Source of the DNA: an uncultured Eubacteriales bacterium
GTDB taxonomy: Bacteria > Bacillota > Clostridia > Monoglobales > Monoglobaceae
Direction of reading: 5' to 3'
Length of the DNA: 11,928 nt
Assembly (NCBI GenBank): GCA_905201285.1
Contig: CAJKNM010000050.1
Location: 1-11,928, forward strand
In this document: in pieces, positions 7,046 to 11,928 of the stretch
How the letters are laid out: every line of letters begins with the position of its first letter
Numbering within the stretch: position 1 is the first letter of the stretch
The notes under the pieces: generated by a model
The model's database searches: none
Told to the model about the DNA's origin: nothing
The model's input: only the letters and a program-made list of their open reading frames with translations
Made by a program: the position numbers and the translations under genes

Positions 7046-7281
7046 TCCTCCAATTTTCAGGGCATAACCTATAATGCCGCTGTTTTTAGAAACATAACAA
7101 AAATAATTGAAGCGTGAAACCTTCAATTCCAAAACAATATTGTAATATAGCTTTCTTCACTTGTCGGGACACGAACTATTTTATAACCTCCGGCAAAGCA
7201 AAACTGCTCTAATTCTATAAAGCATAAAAGTCAATATATGGTTCTAATTTAGCCATATATTAAATCCGAACACATATCACA
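7046..7281 (-). promoter_or_regulatory. Long structured 5' leader of rnj
   Basis: About 236 nt lie between the predicted start of transcription (near 7281) and the rnj start codon. Three stems can be drawn. AATATATGG pairs with CCATATATT (7261-7253 with 7241-7233, 9 bp). AATTGAAG pairs with CTTCAATT (7128-7121 with 7112-7105, 8 bp, 8-nt loop), followed in the transcript by ATTATTTTTG, which resembles a weak terminator. GGCAT pairs with ATGCC (7078-7074 with 7065-7061) just upstream of the ribosome binding site. I recognise no known riboswitch. Control of an RNase message through its own leader is known for E. coli RNase E; here it is only a suggestion. Confidence 0.5.
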
Positions 7282-7287
7282 ATATCT

Positions 7288-7316
7288 ATTATACATCATT
7301 TAATTCAATTTTGCAA
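7288..7316 (-). promoter_or_regulatory. Promoter of rnj, inside the end of the upstream gene
   Basis: On the minus strand TTGCAA (7316-7311), a 17-base spacer and a perfect TATAAT (7293-7288) form a sigma-A promoter. The -35 box lies within the last codons of the 7300-9564 gene. No strong GC-rich terminator separates the two genes, so rnj may also receive read-through. Confidence 0.72.
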
Positions 7317-9564
7317 GTCTTTTTACTTGATTTGTGAAAATTGTACTTAGTTCCTCCGCCGCTTCTGCGTCATATCCCTCGGTTATAATTTTTATACAAT
7401 GCCTGTATTTTTCGGGAAGAACAAGAACCCAGCCGTTGTTGCTGTAAATTTTAATTCCCTCGGTCATATCGGTTTTTGAATTCTTGTATTTGGAATACAA
7501 GTTTTTAATAACCTCGGATTTCCTGCTGTTCGGGCATTCGATTTCTATCTCGCGGTGAATAAATATAGGAAGCTTCTTACAGAACTCGCTGAATTCAATC
7601 CCGCGGCTGTTTAAATAGTCAAGAAGAGCGACCGAAAAATAAATTCCGTCAAAGCAAAGCCTGAACTGCTCATCTAAACCGTTCTTTATTAAAAAGTTCA
7701 GAAATTCTTCATCCGAGGTTCCGCATTTTAAAATTTTAATTCCGGCATTTTTGAGCCTGTTTTCCAGCATTCTCGGTGCCGAAACCGGAAGCGCTGCTTC
7801 CTTTGTTTCAAAATGTTCGGTTAAAAGAATAATTGCGGCGGACAAAAACTGATTTTTGTCGAGTGTTATAGACTCTGTGCCCCTTATCGAACATAGCTTT
7901 CCGTTTCTGTCAAGCTCTGTGATAAACTGTTTTTTTATATTTTTATCTGCGTGTCTCTCTATCTCCGAAAGAAGAACCTCAAGTATATCCGAAACAGTTT
8001 CGGATTTTGTCTGAAGTTCCATATTCATTATAAAGTGCCTGCTTTTAATTATATTCAATATACTTTGAATATAAGATATGCGGAATTCTTTAACCGACAT
8101 TGCCTCTCGTATATTCGCTACATCAGCACGATAAAAAACATTATTAAAAAATATTCCTTCAAGTATTTTTGTGTTTTCAGTTCCGAGGTTTGAACCGTCT
8201 GATTCTATAAACTCAATTTCAGGATAATAAATTCCGTCTGAATCCGATTGGTTAATATAAAGAGACATTTTCAATCCATAATATTTTGTGCCCGAGCGCA
8301 TAACAGGCAGGGACGCATCGCCAAAAGAAAAAAGCCTTGCCCCCGATGATATTATTCCCGATGCGGCCGCCCCGGCAAGCATCATACAGACCGGTGCCGA
8401 GTCATAACCGAGTCCTATTCTCTCGCCGTTAAACATCGTTCCGAGTGCCGACCCGAGCTTAGCTATAAATTCAGGAGTTATGTCGATATTTACCTCTCCG
8501 TACAGCTTTCCGTCTCTGAAAAGATGTTCTGTTCCCACACTTCCCCATACAAGGTTGTCATTAACCCGTGTTCCTTTTTTTATTCTTTTGTTCTGCCATA
8601 TTCTGATTCCCGAACGCAGGGTACAATTTTCTTCTATTCTACAGTCTGAACCAACAATTACATTTTCGTTTAGAACTGAATTCATTCCGACATTAACATT
8701 GTCAGCCAAAACAGCTCCGCTGATGATTGCGTTTTCCGATAAAGTACAGTTTCTTCCGATAATTGAGTGTGATATATCTGCGTTTGCCTTTATCGTACAA
8801 TTTTCCGCCAAAAAGGTTTCTCCGCCTATTTTTGCACCGCGTTCTATTCTGCATCCACGCGAAATATATGCCGGCGTTTCAATTCTGACTCCGCTTTCAA
8901 GTATGACATTTTCTTCAATCCAAAGTCCCTCTTTAACCATATGTCCGTCAAGTCTGAAATCAAGTCTGTTATTCATTATTTCACTGTGGCATTTTTTATA
9001 TGAATTTAATGAAGAGATAGTATTTGACGGCCTCTGAGAAACATAACCGTATATCCTCTTTTTTTGATTAAGGGCGGATTTTAAGATGGAAGTTCCATTA
9101 AGCTCGCCGTTTTCTGCGATTAAAGCTAAGGCCGACTTGTTGACAATAAAAATACCCTCCGATTCAAATTCAGTATTTGCCGAACGGTATCCGCTGTTTG
9201 ATAGACCGGTTATTATATTACTTGAATTCAAGTTGACACGCATATTTCCTTCGCCATCGGTCACGGTTCTGAGAACGACTGTCATATCGGCACAATTTTC
9301 ATTATGAACAGCTATCACTTTGTTAATATCTTCAGATGTTATTAAATTATTTTCTACAACAATAACAGATTCCTTACCCGAAAAAAAAGAAAAGTCATCG
9401 TCTTTTTTATAAACAAATATTTTTTTAACACCAAACCCGAAAAGATAATCTTTGATTATATCAATGACAGGCTTTCCCATAACTGTAAGCAAGAAAGCGT
9501 CATTTGCTCTGCAGAGCGGGCTTAGTGTGACCTTATCGGATGAATTAATTATGATTGCGTCCAT
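7300..9564 (-). CDS. Degenerate nucleotidyltransferase / left-handed beta-helix / phosphohexomutase-like fusion, probable pseudoenzyme
   Basis: A 754-residue protein with the architecture of fused sugar-1-phosphate nucleotidyltransferase and phosphomannomutase proteins. Residues 1-200 follow the nucleotidyltransferase fold (MGKPVIDIIKDYL near 29-41), but the expected GGxGTRLxPLT loop reads NSSDKVTLSPL and the expected 'GD' metal Asp region reads ENNLITSEDI. Residues about 213-342 are hexapeptide repeats (IEENVILESGVRI, SIIGRNCTLSENAIISGAVL). Residues 343-754 resemble phosphohexomutases (VNIDITPEFIAKLGSALGTM, SDGSNL, ALPVSAPRMLE, FDGIYFSVALLDYL, GWVLVLP), yet the phosphoserine loop TASHNP is replaced near 433-447, DGDADR is absent near 548-556 and RPSGTEP reads LPEKYRH at 716-722. 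As I recall, related actinobacterial and cyanobacterial fusions also have altered mutase loops; loss of the transferase site as well is stronger. Neither activity can be assumed, and a structural or regulatory role is possible. GGAG lies 9 bases before the ATG. Confidence 0.82.
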   Translation of the reverse strand: MDAIIINSSDKVTLSPLCRANDAFLLTVMGKPVIDIIKDYLFGFGVKKIFVYKKDDDFSFFSGKESVIVVENNLITSEDINKVIAVHNENCADMTVVLRTVTDGEGNMRVNLNSSNIITGLSNSGYRSANTEFESEGIFIVNKSALALIAENGELNGTSILKSALNQKKRIYGYVSQRPSNTISSLNSYKKCHSEIMNNRLDFRLDGHMVKEGLWIEENVILESGVRIETPAYISRGCRIERGAKIGGETFLAENCTIKANADISHSIIGRNCTLSENAIISGAVLADNVNVGMNSVLNENVIVGSDCRIEENCTLRSGIRIWQNKRIKKGTRVNDNLVWGSVGTEHLFRDGKLYGEVNIDITPEFIAKLGSALGTMFNGERIGLGYDSAPVCMMLAGAAASGIISSGARLFSFGDASLPVMRSGTKYYGLKMSLYINQSDSDGIYYPEIEFIESDGSNLGTENTKILEGIFFNNVFYRADVANIREAMSVKEFRISYIQSILNIIKSRHFIMNMELQTKSETVSDILEVLLSEIERHADKNIKKQFITELDRNGKLCSIRGTESITLDKNQFLSAAIILLTEHFETKEAALPVSAPRMLENRLKNAGIKILKCGTSDEEFLNFLIKNGLDEQFRLCFDGIYFSVALLDYLNSRGIEFSEFCKKLPIFIHREIEIECPNSRKSEVIKNLYSKYKNSKTDMTEGIKIYSNNGWVLVLPEKYRHCIKIITEGYDAEAAEELSTIFTNQVKRLAKLN

Positions 9565-9586
9565 TGGTTTCGGCTCCGTTTCGTTT

Positions 9587-9649
9587 AAAAGTTAAGTATA
9601 GTATGTGAATGAGTAAAATTATTATTCGTTTTTATAAAATTTAACTTTT
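9587..9649. repeat. 9-bp inverted repeat spanning the divergent promoter region
   Basis: AAAAGTTAA (9587-9595) and TTAACTTTT (9641-9649) are exact reverse complements 45 bases apart. One arm touches the candidate minus-strand -10 box (9595-9600); the other overlaps the -35 position for ung. The region is very AT-rich, so chance is a real alternative. Confidence 0.35.
9595..9600 (-). promoter_or_regulatory. Candidate -10 box for the 7300-9564 gene
   Basis: TATACT on the minus strand would start transcription about 24 nt before the ATG at 9564. No convincing -35 hexamer lies 16-18 bases upstream, so this is a weak call. Confidence 0.3.
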
Positions 9650-9674
9650 CTTTTTAAGAGAATTGTTGTATAAT
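9646..9674 (+). promoter_or_regulatory. Promoter of ung
   Basis: A perfect TATAAT at 9669-9674 lies about 37 bases before the ung ATG. The hexamer 17 bases upstream, TTTTCT (9646-9651), matches the -35 consensus poorly. The -10 box overlaps the start of the longer reading frame from TTG at 9663, which argues against that start. Confidence 0.55.
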
Positions 9675-9710
9675 AATATCATAAACAAAAGCGAAAGGAT
9701 TTTTAACGTT

Positions 9711-10379
9711 ATGGTGCATATAGGAAACGAATGGGATGAACTTTTAAAGGATGAATTTGAAAAGGATTATTATAAAAAACTTCGCGCAGTTCTTGCGAAT
9801 GAATATAAAACACACACGGTGTATCCGGATATGTATGACATATTCAATGCGCTTAAGTATACCTCATATTCCGATGTAAAGGCGGTAATAATCGGTCAAG
9901 ACCCCTATCACGGCCCCGGCCAGGCGCACGGTCTGTGCTTTTCGGTTAAACGCGGAGTAGAACCTCCTCCTTCGCTTAAAAATATTTTTAAAGAAATTAA
10001 TGATGAACTCGGAATTCCGATTCCGAGCCACGGTGAGCTTACATCCTGGGCAAGGCAAGGCGTGCTTATGTTAAACGCTGTCTTAACCGTTCGTGCCGGT
10101 CAGCCAAACAGCCACAAAAGCATAGGATGGGAACAATTCACCGACAGGGTAATAGAGCTTTTAAACGATCGAAACGAACCCATTGTATTTCTTCTCTGGG
10201 GCGGGAATGCACGCAGAAAGGCACAGTTTGTAACAAATCCGATACATAAGATATTGACCTGTGCACATCCGAGTCCGCTTTCGGCTTATAATGGTTTCTT
10301 TGGCTGCGGTCACTTTATTAAATGTAACGAATTTTTAAAGTCCGTCGGAAAAGAGACGATAAACTGGGCTCTCGATTAA
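9711..10379 (+). CDS. ung: Uracil-DNA glycosylase, family 1
   Basis: Cuts uracil out of DNA to start base-excision repair. At 222 residues it has the normal family length. The water-activating loop GQDPYHGPGQAHG spans 62-74, with Asp64 the catalytic residue and Tyr66 guarding the pocket. The pocket Phe lies in LCFSV, followed by PPPSLKNIFKEI; LLNAVLTV-type sequence (MLNAVLTVRAG) lies at 120-130 and LLWGGNAR at 161-168. The minor-groove loop AHPSPLSA at 185-192 contains His186, equivalent to His187 of E. coli. The start at 9711 fits the family's MVHIGN beginning and follows AAAGGA (9694-9699) at 11 bases, slightly long. It is the only gene in its transcription unit, diverging from the pseudoenzyme gene and converging on eno. 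Nothing unusual is visible in it. Confidence 0.97.
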   Translation: MVHIGNEWDELLKDEFEKDYYKKLRAVLANEYKTHTVYPDMYDIFNALKYTSYSDVKAVIIGQDPYHGPGQAHGLCFSVKRGVEPPPSLKNIFKEINDELGIPIPSHGELTSWARQGVLMLNAVLTVRAGQPNSHKSIGWEQFTDRVIELLNDRNEPIVFLLWGGNARRKAQFVTNPIHKILTCAHPSPLSAYNGFFGCGHFIKCNEFLKSVGKETINWALD

Positions 10380-10387
10380 GAAAAACC

Positions 10388-10413
10388 GTGGTGGCTGTTT
10401 TTTCAGCCACCAC
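10388..10413. terminator. Two-way intrinsic terminator between ung and eno
   Basis: GTGGTGGCTG (10388-10397) pairs perfectly over 10 bp with CAGCCACCAC (10404-10413) around a T6 loop. Plus-strand transcripts then read AGTTAATTTTT, and minus-strand transcripts read GGTTTTTC. It can therefore end both ung, whose stop is 8 bases away, and eno, whose stop is 9 bases away. Confidence 0.88.
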
Positions 10414-10422
10414 AGTTAATTT

Positions 10423-11736
10423 TTATACTAAATTATAAAACGAATCTGAGGAAAGGAATTCAGCCGTTTCGCCAAGTTCCTCCTCAATTCTTAAAAGTCT
10501 GTTGTACTTTGCCACTCTGTCGGTTCTTGACGGTGCACCCGTCTTAATCTGCCCGGAGTTTACCGCAACGGCAAGGTCGGCGATTGTCGTATCCTCCGTC
10601 TCACCCGAACGGTGCGAAACTATTGCCGTATAGCCGGCTTTTTTCGCGGTTTCAATAGCGTCAAGAGTTTCGGTTAGCGTACCTATTTGGTTCACCTTTA
10701 TCAATATTGAATTTGCTACACCGAGACGGATTCCTTTTTTTAGCCTTTTAGTGTTTGTTACAAATAAATCGTCTCCGACAAGCTGAACCTTTTTACCGAG
10801 CTTTTCGGTTAGCTTTTGCCAGCCTTCCCAATCCTCTTCTGCCATTCCGTCCTCTATTGAAATAATCGGATATTTATTCGTCCAGTCCTCCCAAAACGCA
10901 ATCATCTCATCCCGACTTAAAAGCGTATTAGTCTTCCAGAACAGATAACTTCCCTCGTGACCGGCCTTTTTTGCTTCTTCATACATCTCGGTTGAAGCCG
11001 GGTCAAGCGCAATCTTAAAATCATCATATGGTTTAAAGCCTGCTTTTTCGACCGCTTCTATAATTAAAGTTACTGCATCCTCATCCTTTTCAAGATTTGG
11101 TGCAAACCCTCCCTCGTCACCGACCGAGGTCGAAAGTCCCTTCTTGTTAAGAACACCTTTCAGAGTATGAAAAACCTGAGCACACCAACGCAATCCTTCA
11201 GAGAAGGTAGGCGCACCAACCGGCATAATCATAAATTCCTGACAACTGAGCGAATTCGCCGCGTGCTTGCCTCCGTTAATAATATTCATCATAGGCAAGG
11301 GCAGAGTTGACGCGTTTGTTCCGCCGATATAGCTGTAAAGCGGAAGTCCAACCGCAACAGCACCCGCCTTTGCGCACGCGAGCGATGCACCTAAAATTGC
11401 ATTAGCGCCAAGCCTTGATTTATTTTCTGTTCCGTCAAGGTCAATCAGAACCTTGTCAATAAGCTTTTGGTCAAGCACATTCATACCTATAAGTGCATCA
11501 CAAATCTCATTGTTTACATTGTTTACCGCGTTCAGAACGCCCTTTCCCATATATCTGTTTTTATCGTCATCACGAAGCTCACACGCTTCAAACGCACCTG
11601 TGGATGCACCCGACGGAACAGCCGCTCTGCCTAATATTCCGCCGTCGGCACGAACTTCAACCTCAACGGTAGGGTTACCTCTTGAATCAAGTATCTCTCT
11701 TGCAACTACATCTTCAATGCCAATATAAGCTTTCAT
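10423..11736 (-). CDS. eno: Enolase (phosphopyruvate hydratase)
   Basis: Interconverts 2-phosphoglycerate and phosphoenolpyruvate in glycolysis. The 437 residues are close to the usual bacterial length. The N-terminal domain has AREILDSRGNPTVEVEV and the mobile loop PSGASTG at 41-47. In the barrel, VGDEGGFAP carries the catalytic Glu208, and the metal ligands are Asp245 (LDPAS), Glu295 (IEDGM) and Asp322 (GDDLF). The signature ILIKVNQIGTLTET (344-357) carries catalytic Lys347, and SHRSGETEDTTIAD follows at 374-387. The second of two adjacent ATGs (11736) was taken as start because GGAG (11746-11743) lies 6 bases from it and only 3 from the first (11739). The frame opening at 11748 is a TTG within the ribosome binding site. 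A terminator upstream at 11813-11835 and a two-way terminator downstream imply a single-gene transcript. Confidence 0.97.
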   Translation of the reverse strand: MKAYIGIEDVVAREILDSRGNPTVEVEVRADGGILGRAAVPSGASTGAFEACELRDDDKNRYMGKGVLNAVNNVNNEICDALIGMNVLDQKLIDKVLIDLDGTENKSRLGANAILGASLACAKAGAVAVGLPLYSYIGGTNASTLPLPMMNIINGGKHAANSLSCQEFMIMPVGAPTFSEGLRWCAQVFHTLKGVLNKKGLSTSVGDEGGFAPNLEKDEDAVTLIIEAVEKAGFKPYDDFKIALDPASTEMYEEAKKAGHEGSYLFWKTNTLLSRDEMIAFWEDWTNKYPIISIEDGMAEEDWEGWQKLTEKLGKKVQLVGDDLFVTNTKRLKKGIRLGVANSILIKVNQIGTLTETLDAIETAKKAGYTAIVSHRSGETEDTTIADLAVAVNSGQIKTGAPSRTDRVAKYNRLLRIEEELGETAEFLSSDSFYNLV

Positions 11737-11769
11737 CATAATCTCCAATCCGCCGTCACTTACGGCTCA

Positions 11770-11788
11770 AATAATATTTTATATTATT
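11770..11788. repeat. AT-rich palindrome in the eno upstream region
   Basis: AATAATAT (11770-11777) and ATATTATT (11781-11788) are exact reverse complements around TTT. It lies about 34-52 bases upstream of the eno ATG, where the -10 box would be expected (TATAAA or TAATAT on the minus strand). It may be an operator or just an AT-rich promoter core. I could not find a clear -35 box. Confidence 0.35.
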
Positions 11789-11812
11789 CTTACTCGGCTC
11801 AGAAAAAATATA

Positions 11813-11835
11813 CAGCCGATTAAAAAAATCGGCTG
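11813..11835 (-). terminator. Intrinsic terminator of a minus-strand gene lying to the right
   Basis: CAGCCGATT (11813-11821) pairs over 9 bp with AATCGGCTG (11827-11835) around a 5-nt loop. On the minus strand the stem is followed by TATATTTTTTC, a good U-run. A transcript must enter from beyond the right edge. The remaining bases 11836-11928 show no gene I can support. Confidence 0.75.
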
Positions 11836-11928
11836 CACTTATAATTATTCGCCTCCGGTCCTTTTTAATATGCCAAGCCTTATAAGGGTCTTGTCATTTT
11901 AGGACTAAACGCGTTTTTTGTTATAGTT

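Noticed and set aside
7046..7132. 29-residue extension of RNase J from TTG 7132
   Set aside because: No ribosome binding site, no family similarity, and it lies in the structured leader.
7086..7160. 24-codon GTG-started leader peptide in the rnj leader
   Set aside because: No ribosome binding site at usable distance; such short frames are expected by chance.
7233..7261. Terminator of the 7300-9564 gene
   Set aside because: The 9-bp stem is almost all A-T and is followed by GACTTTTATG; it also lies downstream of the rnj promoter, so a leader hairpin is more likely.
8480..9037. 185-residue plus-strand frame opposite the pseudoenzyme gene
   Set aside because: It mirrors the hexapeptide repeat region, its composition (Ser, Pro, Phe) is that of an antisense shadow, and no ribosome binding site or family match is seen.
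11845..11901. End of an upstream coding region reading ...LIRLGILKRTGGE before the terminator at the right edge
   Set aside because: An in-frame stop lies only 17 codons upstream and no start codon is present; too short to support.

Overview
The window looks like ordinary chromosome from a member of the Clostridia (Firmicutes), probably a gut or rumen fermenter. The grounds are a low-to-moderate GC content, strong AGGAGG-type ribosome binding sites, an RNase J ending in the family's usual C-terminus, a 'PKTIDND'-type phosphofructokinase, and a GH3 glycosidase of the domain-swapped kind known from Ruminococcus and Butyrivibrio. I see no rRNA, tRNA, CRISPR array, insertion sequence or phage gene.

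Layout, left to right. Positions 1-2271 (minus) hold a pfk-ppk operon: 6-phosphofructokinase, then 41 bases later polyphosphate kinase 1, which runs off the left edge and carries an apparent frameshift near 248-256. Positions 2272-2617 are a divergent regulatory region with a good promoter in each direction and a perfect 11-bp inverted repeat over the pfk -35 box. Positions 2618-5308 (plus) encode a cytoplasmic, domain-permuted GH3 glycoside hydrolase. It converges on rnj (RNase J, minus, 5372-7045), and a 14-bp hairpin between the two can serve both. rnj has its own promoter overlapping the end of the next gene and a leader of about 236 nt with several hairpins. Positions 7300-9564 (minus) encode a 754-residue protein built like a sugar-nucleotidyltransferase / left-handed beta-helix / phosphohexomutase fusion, but with both catalytic sites eroded. 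A short divergent promoter region separates it from ung (uracil-DNA glycosylase, plus, 9711-10379). ung converges on eno (enolase, minus, 10423-11736) across a second two-way terminator. The right edge holds the terminator of a minus-strand transcript that enters from outside.

Functionally the window mixes glycolysis (pfk, eno), phosphate and energy storage (ppk), intracellular oligosaccharide hydrolysis (GH3), RNA turnover (rnj) and base-excision repair (ung). Nothing here is a mobile or defence system. The items most worth a second look are the double pseudoenzyme at 7300-9564, the permuted GH3 with an unassigned C-terminal domain, the broken ppk, and the rnj leader.
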